Below are positions 24,382 through 35,302 of a stretch of DNA of 64,000 bases, in pieces; positions within the stretch are counted from its first letter, which is position 1, and each line of letters opens with the position of its first letter. The position numbers and the translations under genes were made by a program. A model generated the notes under the pieces. That model had not been told where the DNA came from and did no database searches. It was given only the letters and a program-made list of their open reading frames with translations. Source of the DNA: Hofstenia miamia (Eukaryota; Xenacoelomorpha; Acoela); the NCBI GenBank assembly GCA_004352715.1, contig SCFE01000025.1, positions 1,706,710 to 1,770,709 of the forward strand, given 5' to 3'.

Positions 24382-26122
24382 TTGCGGTAATTTTTAATGA
24401 TGGCGATTGTAATTAATTGAATAGTCACTCTGTCGTTGAACCTGTAAAGCAATATTGACCTACTATAAAACCACCAAATTTTCTACACATCCATGAGTTA
24501 ATAGCCCTACCAGGGTGTAGGCCACCTGAAAATAAGCGGTGGCAGCAAATTGAAAACAAGCCTAGCACTTAAAATTAAAGAAAGCTAATAGGAAATTGAA
24601 CTACTGTTACTACTACAGTCTTAATACGACACCACTAACAAATGTAATTTGTATCACCTTCACTTCTCCTCGTAACCACACCAAGGCGCCCCTACACTTG
24701 GATGTTTGATGTGTATTTAGAGATAAGCTGCCAGACTAGCTACTGCTGGACATTACCTTGTTTTGAGCGTAGTGAGTCAAATAATACTTGACCGTTGATT
24801 TTCCCAGAAAAAAGACACCGTAAGATTTATTAAAATAACTACATTTTAGCTAGTTCCAACTCAAGCCAAATTTAGTGGCGTATCCATGATTTCTATTGGG
24901 GTTGGGGTGCATCAGCCCTAATTTTCTTTTACAAACTATGACTCTACTTCTCTTTTTGGAAAATTTTGGCACGGTGACATGCAAGAAAATATGTAATCTT
25001 TGCTCACTACAATGGGAAATAGTTTGTAACTTTTTTCAGTTCATTATATATGATAATGAGAATAACATCATGGGAAACAGAATATTAAAAATTAATTTAT
25101 TTTTGTGTTTTGATGTCATTTCCTCGCGCTTTGCCCTCTTCTGCATGATAAAATTACAAGTGGGAAAACAATATATTTAAGCACAATATATTTAAGTTAT
25201 CTATAAAATTTATATGTTAATTATTTATTTTTTTCTGTCAAATAGCAGATTTATTCAAAAACTGGATTTTTTTTCTTTCAAGGAAAATCGCATTCCTTTG
25301 TTTTGTTTCAACTACATGCAAAAGAAGATTAATGACATTTACCTCTACATTCATTGATTATTAGATTTAAAAATAGGGAAACCTTTGTGAATTTTAGTCG
25401 ATTGGGAGACGGTTGCACTGTGGGTTCAACTGCAGCTAAGAGAATGTCATTAACGGGTATGAGTATAAAATATCTGGTATCTTAAGAATTTTTTGACGGT
25501 TGGGTGCCGCATTAAAAATCTCTACCTGCACATCACTGGTTGTACAGTTCAAATAAAATTGCTAATATTTTAACTTAACCCGATCCAACCCATACACAAT
25601 TTATTGCATACTGACCCCACCTAACCCCAGTAGCATTGCTAAAATTCTCATCCGACAATTTGACACAATTTGAAAAAGCCCTGAAATAGAAAATGTAGAC
25701 AATATATTTTCAATAAATGTTAAAATTAATATTCAGAAACATGTGTTTCTTAACAGTTTCGAATGATAAACTATTTCTTAGTTTTTTAACAGTGAGGCCT
25801 CCAACTTATTATGACGCTCATTTTCGGATTCGGCTGGTCTAATAACAAGTAAGCTTCACGAGAAAAATATACTCTAGTGATTTTCTATATTTGATTGCAA
25901 AGACTTGCGTATTTCCTATACCATTCCACAATAAATTGGCATAATTTTGGTTGCCCACAACTCAAAGCTGCATGCAAATTGCAATACTTAAATTACTAAG
26001 GTCTACGTTTTCTCCTAAAATAAGACTGATCCATAATATTTATCTAGAGTGACATTTGGGAGCTAACCCTACCCAAAAACAACCTTAACATATAAATCGA
26101 CCTTTTTATTTGAATAAAAAGT
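24382..26122. other. Intergenic, no gene seen
   Basis: No coding region recognised. At 24873 TAGTGGCGTATCC followed by GGGGTTGGGGTGC, and near 25490-25535 GGTTGGGTGCCGC ... CATCACTG, could be worn ends of one roughly 660-bp element, but no target duplication fits. 25575-25635 has AACCC/AACCCC words (CCCGATCCAACCC, CCCCACCTAACCCC). Confidence 0.4.
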
Positions 26123-26130
26123 GACCCTAC

Positions 26131-26531
26131 TAGAGGTGTGCGAGACCGACACCTGTTTCCAGTCCCGTATCTGGTCCCAGTCCTTGCAGGACCAAATGTT
26201 TCAGGACCAGATACTGAGTGTGAGCATAATATCAAGAATTCTTACCCTAGCATATTATACATTAAACATTCTATTTGCATAAAAAATTGGGTTTAATATT
26301 AATTTAAGCAGTTACATTTATATGTAAAGCTTCAACCACATATTTTATTTGGCTATTTAGTTACATTGAATATTTTCGTTATCAAGTAAAAAATTTCCAA
26401 CTTGATAAGTGGTAGCAACATTACAGACGCTAATGACTACTGGAACAAAACATGGACCAGGACCAAAAAAAACTTTCGGAACTGGAAGCAGATTGGATTG
26501 GGATCAATACAACTGGCCCCGTACACCTCTA
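26131..26531. mobile_element. hAT-type MITE, 401 bp, with GGACCAG words
   Basis: The left end is TAGAGGTGTGCGAGACC; the complemented right end is TAGAGGTGTACGGGGCC. Nine terminal bases match perfectly and 14 of the first 17 overall. The flanks GACCCTAC (26123-26130) and GACCCCAC (26532-26539) are an 8-bp target duplication with one mismatch. Subterminal arrays use related words: CCAGTCCCGTATCTGGTCCC, CAGGACCAAATGTTTCAGGA and CCAGATACTG on the left; CATGGACCAGGACC, CGGAACTGG on the right. The centre is AT-rich without coding potential. TAG(A/G)GGTGTGC-type ends with 8-bp duplications place it in hAT. Confidence 0.82.
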
Positions 26532-26539
26532 GACCCCAC

Positions 26540-27334
26540 CCAATTATGTTTCTAAATACGCGCTTGGCCGCATTCGTGTACTGGTCTCCATACAAAGATA
26601 ATTTGCAATTGCCATTAAAATCCATGAAGGGAAAATAGTCCACTCTACTAAGTAAAAAGTATATAGTTGAAAGTTTGTCATAATTGTACAACCAGTTTGG
26701 TCAATGTTCAAATTGAGTCGAATAAATTATATATTTCCAAATGTCTACATGTAAATATACTTCATATTTAAATGACATACAACACATGTTATATACAATA
26801 ATATATTACACATCACGCTATTTTTATCATTTAAGTATTTGTTTACAGTTTCAATTCAGCACCACATGGTTATTATAATTAATTTAAATGAGACTTCAAT
26901 AGCGAGAATATCAGCAGCGAATTTAAAAATATTTCTTAAAGCTAATATCACGAGATTCCCTATGCTATCAAAGGTTGCGACATCAATTTTCTTCAGTCAA
27001 AGCATCAAACGCACAATCAGAAACTCAATTTTTCTTCATATGGACTGATTATCAGCATCTTTCAAGAGAAATATCACAGGCCCAGAGTGGCAGTTAGGAT
27101 GGGTAAGGGCACAAATTTTAAAGCATGTTGGTATTTCAAGATAAAATAGACAATTGATTTAGAATGCATCTAAACCATTGCAAAGTATTGTATGAATTCT
27201 TATATTCTTCATTTCTTTCCTATTGAAAAAAGAAAAAACATTATTTAGTAAATTAAATTAATGATTATATTAGTTGAGACGTGAGCAAAGCACAAAAATC
27301 ATATTCAAAGCAAACGTTGGCCTCATCTGTTCCA
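26540..27334. other. Spacer between the two related MITE copies
   Basis: AT-rich DNA without recognisable genes. It separates the complete copy at 26131-26531 from its degenerate relative. Confidence 0.5.
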
Positions 27335-27611
27335 GCAGGGCTATGACCAGATATCCGCACCAAAATTTAGATTTCGGGACCAGATGCGGGACGGGACCAG
27401 GACCAAATGTTTCGATACTACATACCTATATGTGTTAACATGAAAAATTCGCACCCTAGTATTTTAAACATTAAGCATTTCATTTGCTTAAAAATAATTT
27501 AGTTTATATTAATGTTGTTACATTTAGTTTTATTTATAAATCAAATAACTGGATACGTGATACCAAAAAAAAACTTTCGAAACCAAATATAACTGGTTCC
27601 GCAAAACTTTA
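27335..27611. mobile_element. Degenerate second copy of the GGACCAG hAT-type MITE
   Basis: Same orientation and order of features as the 26131 copy: GACCAGATATCC and GGACCAGGACCAAATGTTTC on the left, TTCGCACCCTAG ... AAACATTAAGCATTTCATTTG in the centre (the other copy has TTCTTACCCTAG ... AAACATTCTATTTG), AAAAAAAACTTTCG then ACTGGTTCCGC on the right. The termini are worn (CAGGGCTATG and CAAAACTTTA instead of TAGAGGTGTG and ACACCTCTA), and no target duplication can be recognised. The body is shorter by about 120 bases. Confidence 0.7.
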
Positions 27612-28045
27612 ATTGACATTTCGTCGGCAAAATCAAAGTACATAGTACTATTGGATTTAAGTAAAAAGCAAGAAATTGGGATTTTATGGGTTTTTGTAAA
27701 ATTCTTAATAATTGAGAGTGGACTATTGAAATTTAAACATGAAAGAAATGTCGATTTGCAGCTTGTAAAACTGTAAATCAATCGAAAAATAACTAGTCTA
27801 CGTAATGCAAAAATCTTTTCAAAAATACAGCCGTGACTATATTTTCCAATCGCGGACAAATGTGACCCATATGACTCTGAAGTCGCAATCAGCAATGGCG
27901 CAATGTTGGCACCATTAAATTGCAGTTTTGCAAATATTAATACAAATACATTTGAAATATGTTTTTCAGTTTCAATTTGGGTCGGCTTTGAATATCCCCA
28001 CCGGATTATTATTATGTTACTCATGCATGCATTTTCATATATCAC
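27530..28045 (-). other. Unassigned 171-codon open frame
   Basis: An uninterrupted minus-strand frame of 171 codons, unusually long for AT-rich non-coding DNA. It begins MIYENACMSNIIII and ends inside the degenerate MITE copy. I see no domain, signal peptide or catalytic motif. The opposite strand also has a long open stretch here (for example ADKCDPYDSEVAISNGAML), so the true coding strand, if any, is unclear. Either a fragment of an unrecognised gene or transposon, or chance. Confidence 0.25.
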
Positions 28046-30266
28046 ATACGGTTTTTTATAATTTCTAGTTCGCCAAGCTGATGTTGGAATCTTAAATTTA
28101 GAATTTTCTTACACTTAATACTGTTACGAGAACAGACCAACACAAGCGATTTAGTAATCCGTATTGTTATAATTGTAGTTTATTTAAAATAACGATTATA
28201 TTTACAACTGGCACATAACAAATATTCAAATTTCAAATGGAAATTTTTGGATCCTCATATATTTAGGAATCATTTTTATGTAATATAAGGAAATTTTATA
28301 GAATGTAAATGCTAGTGTCGTTGTAGATAAAACACTGTTAGTTAGCTTGCAACAAAATGAATTAAAATTGTTTTAAGCTAATCAATATTGTTTCCATTGA
28401 TAGGAAGTTTAATTTTTGGAGACAAAATAATTCAATAATTTATTAGTCTATTACAAAATAATTCAATTCAAATACGATGGGGAATTGAAAATATTCACAT
28501 AGACGACTAAAAGTCCAGAGCTGTCAAGAGTATGTGGCATATCATTTTCGTCATTAGATCGAATACTTCTGTTGTTTTCACGAGATTTCATCTACAATCA
28601 ATTACACTTGTCACTTTTAAATTAAATATTTCAATAAAAATTTAATATTTTTACGACAATGTTTAACTTGTGGATTTCGAAATATTGTCATGGAAAACAG
28701 AATTTAGTTATCACGTGCCTGTGGAGCCGTCTGTCTAAATGAATATCTTTTGTTCCGAATTTTAATTCAAAATATCAGTAGATTAGCATATTGATATAAA
28801 ACTGCGAAATACAATCGAAAACAGTCTGTTTACACATTCCAAATATAACGTACTTCGTCTATCAATTTGTATCCCATTACGTATCTATTCTAAGAAATTC
28901 GTTAATTAACAGGAATGCAGACGTGGCTCTGTTGCCACACCTCCTAGTCTGATAACTTTGAATTGGAAATTGAAAGTTGATACAGCAACCAATTCCCGAA
29001 ATATTTGATATATTAATAATAAATAGGTCGGTTTTTCTTGCAAAATATCTTAAATTTTGCCAGAAATTCCTTAAAACGAAAATTTAAATAAAAAACAAGA
29101 ATATCTAAAAAACAGAATTTTATTTTATCAAGATTCAAAGAATATGAGTAAAGTAAGCACATTTAGAGCATTGTATGAAGTACACAAAACATATGCGGAG
29201 CTTAGAATAAATTTGCCAAAATTGAACAAAATTGAGACTTTTTCTTTCTAAAATGCCTAAAACTAAATAGGAAATTGTAAATATGATTATCTCTCCTATT
29301 TACCTATATACCACACGCCAATATCAGAATCTGGACATCAATTGTTATTTAATCCCATTTTTTTACATATATGACAAATGACAACTAGTGTTGAACAAAA
29401 AATTAAAAGCCTTTTAACTACTTTTTTCTGTAAAAATGGTGATTGTTCTAAATACACAATAATTATTTAGTTAGCTTAGTAAAATAGGCATAACACGACT
29501 CCAAAATGTGTAAAGAAATATAGAAATGGTTTTCCAATATAAGGCATAACTTTGATTGCATTTACTCACTATAATTTGCACAAGAACATAAATGGGTGTC
29601 GCATCCTGGTAAGGGGCAGAGATCAATGATTTGACATATTTTCCATTATTTTGTCAAACATATAATTTTTAATTTCATACCAAACTGACAATTTTTGACA
29701 GTGAATATTGAGAGTTAAATTAAATTTCGTAAATTCAAAATATGAAAACACCAAATTACGCATAAGCTCTATGCACTAGGTATGAGTTCAATGTGTAGAT
29801 ATTACAGGAAATCCGTCCATACATTTAATTAATTCAATATTTCTCAATTTGATTGTTTCATAAAAAATCGCTTCGTCTATTTGCCCAAGCCTATAAAGAA
29901 TTTTGAAAATACTTGAATAAGGACAAATCTAATAACAAAGATTTGTGCTAAAGACTATTCTTTGGCTGAAAAACATGTAGGTGCTTACTACTTTGCAAAA
30001 AACGTTCTTAGCTTTCAAATTCTTCCCATAACTAAATTTAAGATTCACATTATTTAACTAGTGTGTTTCTATACATAGTTATTTGGGAGAATAAATGCAA
30101 AGAGTTCGAATTGAATAGGTGTCATACAAAGAATTCGATTTTAAAAAATATGCAAATAGAATTCCATTGCCAGCTAGCTAGTACTTTATTATTTGCATTG
30201 TCCAATTGAATATTATTGCCAATTGTGTGATGTTATATTTTGAAATAAATATTTGCAGTAATCCAG
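28046..30266. other. Intergenic, no gene seen
   Basis: AT-rich DNA with dense stops in all frames. A short direct repeat (ACAAAATAATTCAAT-like) occurs twice at 28422-28467. Nothing else recognised. Confidence 0.6.
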
Positions 30267-30274
30267 GGTATGAG

Positions 30275-30593
30275 CAAGGTTTTCGAGGAGTCGAGTTCGA
30301 GCTTTTACTTTTCGTGCTCGTGTATTTTTTTAAAGAAAATTCCGAGTTCGATCGAGTTTTTTCCGAGTTATTGGGGTAAAAAACAGTTATTTTACAATAA
30401 TTCCGAGTTTTCTAAGCTAAGAAATAGTTATTTGCGATTGGTAAGAAATTGAAATTTGAAATAATTATTTTTTTACGTATTTTCGAAAGGATTTTTGATG
30501 GAGATCGAGTTCGAGTTTTGATGATTTCTCTTCCGAGTTTTGCTAGCTTATTCGAGTTCGAGTTCTTAACATTCCGTGTACTCGAAAACCCTG
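30275..30593. mobile_element. hAT-type MITE, 319 bp, with CGAGTTCGAG arrays
   Basis: Left end CAAGGTTTTCGAG, complemented right end CAGGGTTTTCGAG: 12 of 13 bases match. Flanks GGTATGAG (30267-30274) and GATATGAG (30594-30601) form an 8-bp target duplication with one mismatch. Both subterminal regions are irregular arrays of CGAGTTCGAG, TCGAGTTTT and TTCCGAGTTTT. The centre has ACAGTTATTTTACAATAATT and related AT-rich sequence, without transposase. An open frame of 60 codons inside is a by-product of the repeated word. Confidence 0.85.
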
Positions 30594-30601
30594 GATATGA
30601 G

Positions 30602-32035
30602 AGTGATAAATTTTTATCATTTCTTTGATTATTTGACAAATTTAGCCGAAGAATTGTTTTGTAACTTATTTACTAAAAAGTCGATATTCATTGAATACAA
30701 TACGTTTCTAAGATCGAGTAACACAGTAGATGCTGACGAATTACTACTTAAATTCGAATAATTTTTCTGTAATTAACAATATTGCGTCCGTTGTACTACT
30801 ACAGGAAATCAAAATTGATCGCCTGTTTAACTCAGAGTTTCTCAAATGTCTTAGCCAATTACTGATGGACCAAAAATTATGATGATATGAAAGAAACGCA
30901 CTTTTATGTAGGAAGAAATTTTTCATAGCTACAAGAAATTGGTTTCTAGCATGCATTGAGTGAGAGCTACAAGCATATATTCTCCAACAAAAAATGATGA
31001 AAATTTTTAAATCAAATTTACAATCACCGCATGCATTTGAAGTTACAAGCCACTTTGGGCTTAATTATTTGAAATTTTTTCGGCTCATGTTCATCTCTAT
31101 GGACCGATCAATTGGTAAAGTGCCCTCACATACGGGTGAACATTTGTGATGTTTTCGAAATACTTGAAAATATGAATTATTTTTCCATACCTTAGGTCTA
31201 AGGCCCACAGATCAACAATTTGGAAATCTTTATATCTTGACACATATTGGCGAATGTACTTCCATGCAATTATGAGAAATTGTGCTAAAATTATTACTGT
31301 GCCTGCAGTGCAAGAAATTTTTCCCTAAAATCCAATTAAAATTCGTTTTCCTAAAAACCTTTAAAATTGTCTCTTTACTCACTCTTTATATAATACAAAA
31401 ATCTAGGGCTGAATAGAGACGGATCGCCCAAGCCCCGTGCGTAAAGTCAGAGTTCGGTAGCTTTGAATACATTCCTTTGGTATTTCGCAATTTGGATATT
31501 GCAACTAATTTGCGAGTTAAGAGCATTTGAGAAAATTTTTGAAGCTCACTAGCAGCTTAATTAATCAAGTAAGTAGCTAAATCGATCAGATATATTACCA
31601 TTGCGATTTTCAAATCTTTTTTTCCGTCGTATACAAAATTAGCTTAAACACTTTTTTAAAAGTCTTATTTAAAACACTTTCTATATCTCTTTTATTCTCA
31701 TTGCACTGTATTTTTTCAATGTTCTCCAAATTCTTTTCCATTACTTCTGTTCAAAAGTTTCATTTTGTCTAGATTCTCACAGTTATTTAAAGTACTTTAT
31801 CCCTATATTCGAAAGAACACTTAAGTAAGGTTTACATAAGGGTTTTCCTATTGACTTCTCTTTGATTACAAAGCACTTTGTAAATTTAGATAAATTTGGT
31901 TATATACGCTTAAACATCTGATTTTTTAAGAGAGCAATGAATTTTCCATTATTTCATTCTTAGCAGAAAATGCACTAATTTTAGCTTTTCAATAAAATAG
32001 AATTTTACATTTTATAAAAATAAAAACAAAACTAA

Positions 32036-32066
<31 letters not shown>

Positions 32067-32233
32067 GACTCATTTCCCACACTGGTTTTCGCCTAAGAAG
32101 AATAAAAGCGAAATCGCCTCGAAAGTGATTGATAAGCTGACATCATTTCTCATCCAACACAAAATTAAAGAACTTCGATTCCCAACGTAACAAACACAAA
32201 ATTTTCGATGGATTTTAACGCCCGTAGTGGGGA
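30602..32233. other. Intergenic, no gene seen
   Basis: AT-rich, no coding region recognised. At 31435-31456 the complement of the 22-mer found at 4941-4962 appears within CCCCGTGCGTAAAGTCAGAG. A TA tract lies at 32041, followed by the moderately GC-rich 32075-32125 (TTTTCGCCTAAGAAG, GCGAAATCGCCTCGAAAG), which may be a retroelement tail but is unassigned. Confidence 0.5.
32041..32066. repeat. (TA)n microsatellite
   Basis: Thirteen AT units after AGGAC; the same AGGAC precedes the tract at 2265. Confidence 0.98.
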
Positions 32234-32241
32234 GTTGATTT

Positions 32242-32414
32242 CAGACTTGTCAACGAGCCGAGCTTATAACGAGCCGAGACGAACTTGAGCACTTCATTGG
32301 ATATAGAACAAGCCAAAAACGAACCTTTATTAAGCAATTAACCCAAGCCGAGCCGAGCATACTCAAATGTAAAACGAGCCCGAGCTTATAAATGGCGGCT
32401 GGTTGACAAGTCTG
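32242..32414. mobile_element. hAT-type MITE, 173 bp, with GAGCCGAG words
   Basis: Left end CAGACTTGTCAACGAGCC and complemented right end CAGACTTGTCAACCAGCC differ at one of 18 bases. Flanks GTTGATTT (32234-32241) and GCTGATGT (32415-32422) agree at six of eight positions, consistent with an aged 8-bp duplication. The body repeats GAGCCGAGC, ACGAGCC and ACGAACC, including GCCGAGCCGAGC. No coding potential. A similar GAGCCGAGCCCG word stands at 2731-2744 without recognisable ends. Confidence 0.8.
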
Positions 32415-32737
32415 GCTGATGTTCATCAAATGCATGCATATATTACTAATATAATTATAAGCTTGTGAAATCAATTCATTTAGATAAATGTGTTGTTTTC
32501 TGAAATTGGGAGATTGTCCCAAATGGTTAAGTTAAAATCTGAACAAGTTTTGGCAAAAAAATTAGGCCTCTGCGAACAAGGATTATACGAGGTCTACCCC
32601 AAAAGTTGGCTCAGCTCACATAATAGCTACCGTATTCCTCTGAAATTGCACGTCAGTGGGCTTTCATTTAATTGAACAGTACTCACTGAATTTCACTTTC
32701 CTAAACTATATATGCGCTGCACAATTCATTTCTGCAG

Positions 32738-33055
32738 TTGGATAGTATGGATAAGGTGACCACGCAGCTGTCATTCTCAAAATATGATATTCGTCTCATA
32801 ATCAATTCTTTACACTTCCGGAGAAGCGGCAGCCAGAAATTCACCAATGGTTTCACTCAAAATGTCCACAATTTGCTTGAATGCGAAATGACAGTAAAAT
32901 GTGGAGTCAAAAACGCTTTCAATTTTCGTAAGACATTAATGAAAAAGTCTTTGAACATTGAGAGCTTGAATAATCCGGAGGTGGGCTTCCAGATACATTT
33001 CCATCTTGGATACAAAAAAATTAGCTACATTGGGGTGATTAAAAAATACCAATAA
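32738..33055 (+). other. Unassigned 105-codon open frame with an acceptor-like site
   Basis: A frame of 105 codons preceded directly by TTCATTTCTGCAG, a plausible 3' splice site. It reads MDKVTTQLSFSKYDIRLI and later HNLLECEMTVKCGVKNAF with more even base use than its surroundings. A weak donor (GGGGTGATT, about 33030) lies near its end. No domain is recognised. It could be an isolated exon of an unknown gene, a transposon fragment, or chance. Confidence 0.25.
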
Positions 33056-33380
33056 AGATTGTTCTATGAAACAACAACACGTGTACTGAAGGCTGTGTGA
33101 TAAATGATCAAAGACATGAAGACAGTATAGTAAAATGAAGAATTATGTGATATAATAGCTTAGAATGCGTAATTTTTACACTTCATAATAGTTCACACGG
33201 ACTTAACATAATCCACACAAAAATAAATCTCTTCAGAATCATGCATGAGAAAATGAGGGAACTTAAATGTTATTGTTTGAAAATAGATTGAGAGTATTGT
33301 TTGCTTAATGGCTTTTTATGATAGACTTTATTAGTATTTCCTTACGATTTTAATGCAAATGGCTTTAGGTTATTATATTG

Positions 33381-33409
33381 TATATATATATATATTATAT
33401 ATATATATA
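33381..33409. repeat. (TA)n microsatellite
   Basis: TA tract interrupted by one TT; it directly borders the truncated retroelement fragment that follows. Confidence 0.97.
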
Positions 33410-33942
33410 AGGCTATAAGGTCATCAATTGAATATGCTGCCCCAAGAACAAAGAATGCAATTAGAAGCAATTCAAAAAAGAGTTCTAAAAATAATGTTTA
33501 GATATTATGAATATGCTGAAGCAATAATAGCAGCAAATTGTGTTTCAGTATATGATAGACGGCAAATTTTATGCAATCGATTATGGCAACAGATGCAAAA
33601 ACCAATACCCATTGAATAAGTTGATCCCATAACAATCGTCATTCATAAAATATGAGCTAAGAAATAAACGTGAATGGGATTTAGTTTACAAAAGTAATAG
33701 ACTAAAGGACAGATTCATATTCTCTGAAATCATCAAAAGATATAAAAAAATATAATGCACAATAAAATTGAATAAGAAGAGAAGAGACAGGATTATCTGT
33801 AGCTCTATTATGTAGTTAGCTTCATCCCCTTCTTTTAAAATTGCAGACACGCTCTAATGTCCATTTTAAATTTAAGTTATAGTTGTAAGCTTTAGTTGAA
33901 TGCACTATTATTCAATCCAAGGATTGTAAGTGCAAAATAAAT
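33410..33942 (+). pseudogene. Non-LTR retrotransposon, 3' terminal fragment
   Basis: After the TA tract the frame gives SSIEYAA, then LPQEQRMQLEAIQKRVLKIMF, the thumb-domain motif (LE.IQKR.LKI) of CR1/jockey-type reverse transcriptases, followed by YDRRQILCNRLW. A frameshift near 33605 is needed to continue as KLIP and YELRNKREWDLV, SNRLKDRFIFSEI, the usual protein end, with a stop around 33755. The 3' UTR runs to 33942 and passes into an ATT microsatellite. This is a severely 5'-truncated copy, distinct from the fragment at the start of the window. Confidence 0.8.
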
Positions 33943-33955
33943 ATTATTATTATTA

Positions 33956-33996
<41 letters not shown>

Positions 33997-34010
33997 ATTA
34001 TTATTATTAC
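33943..34010. repeat. (ATT)n tail
   Basis: About 20 ATT units, with single TTG and ATA interruptions, immediately after the retroelement 3' UTR (TGTAAGTGCAAAATAAAT). Microsatellite tails of this kind are typical of CR1/L2-type retrotransposon 3' ends. Confidence 0.95.
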
Positions 34011-34994
34011 AATTTTATTTCCTTGGTTTGATATATGTATATGTATATAAGTTTAATACTATTGTTTGAATGCTATTCAAGCAATTAATTATTAGAAAGA
34101 TGATAATTCGCTGCATAATTAAAAGAACAGAATGAAATTTACAATAAGTTCCGAATACTCTTAGAGAGTATTTAGATATGACAATACCTACTAATCTCAA
34201 TCTAGAGGCATCGAAAAGCTTAACTGCAATTCAAAAAGGAATAATTGTCTCTAACACAATGGTAGTATCATTTCTCCTTTTACTGTCATCTGAGAATGAA
34301 ATTTCTTTATTTAAATTTATGCTCTGTTGAAAATAATATGCTGTTTGTAAAAGTGTGAAGTTGCCTATTTGCTTAACGTCTAATTTCAAAATGTCGAAAT
34401 TTATGCCTGATCCTATATATTGAAAATATTGCTTAGAACAAGCAGTAGCCTACCATATTGTTTGTCACCCTTTACTTGAATAGCCTAAAAGCTATATCTC
34501 TACTATGTTAGTTAAAATTCTCTAAAAACGTGTACATTAGTTTATAAAGGATGCAGGATATATGTTTCGTCAGTGTCAGTGCTTTCCGCCTTTGTCATGT
34601 CATATTTTTCCAATATATTACATAACTCACACGTCTATCTATTTATTTATAGCCCCGTAATTATACCAGGGCAAAAAAAGTTCCCAAATAAAACTATAGC
34701 ATGTTGCTTTTAAATGATTCTCATTAGAAATTTAGTGGTTTTATATGCATATTATATATTAGGGATATTACTTTTTTACCAGTCTCATGAATAGATTAAC
34801 TTTTCTTTGAAATTAAAAGATGGGAGTTATTGCCATTTTAAGTAAAAAAAGATTTCCCTAACGGAACATATTTCAATTGCACTGTTTTTTTTGCACCAAT
34901 CTGTTTTTAGCAGTTATACATGTAACGACTTTTTCAAATATTAAATGATATTTTTTATCAAACAAATAATTTAAAAGATGTCTTTTTATGAACT

Positions 34995-35035
34995 TATATA
35001 TATATATATTTATATATATATGTATATATATATAT
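34995..35035. repeat. (TA)n microsatellite, interrupted
   Basis: TA tract with TTTA and TGTA interruptions. Confidence 0.95.
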
Positions 35036-35089
35036 TACAATCTTTTATAATTTAACTAAATTAATTACAGTAAAATTGGGACTAACATC

Positions 35090-35302
35090 ATGCTTTATTG
35101 CGGAAAGGAACCTTTAGCTGAAAATTTCTATGCTTTCTGCAATAGTCATTTCTGTCTTGAAAGTTCCTACATAACACTTAATAATCAGTATCTTTGTACA
35201 GATACATTATGTCCGCAGTTGATGACGGACATTAGATCCCTGAGAATTGACAACCTTAAAGATATCATAAACATCGTGGCTGCATTTGGATTTAGTGAAT
35301 GA
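35090..35302 (+). other. Unassigned 70-codon open frame with an acceptor-like site
   Basis: Preceded by TTAATTACAG (35061-35070), an acceptor-like site. Six Cys occur in the first 45 residues (YCGKEPL, FCNSHFCLE, LCTDTLCPQL) and the end reads IVAAFGFSE. Coding character is suggestive only. No family recognised. Confidence 0.2.

Noticed and set aside
24873-25535. 660-bp element with TAGTGGCG ... CATCACTG ends
   Set aside because: Terminal match is poor and the flanking 8-mers do not agree.
30260-30270. CCAGGG at 30263 as left terminus of the 30.3-kb MITE
   Set aside because: Placing the border at 30275 gives matching ends and a 7/8 target duplication; CCAGGG then lies in flanking DNA.
32067-32125. 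TTTTCGCCTAAGAAG...GCGAAATCGCCTCGAAAG as the tail of a Penelope-like element or a hammerhead ribozyme
   Set aside because: Only a loose resemblance; the conserved hammerhead core and any encoded protein are missing.
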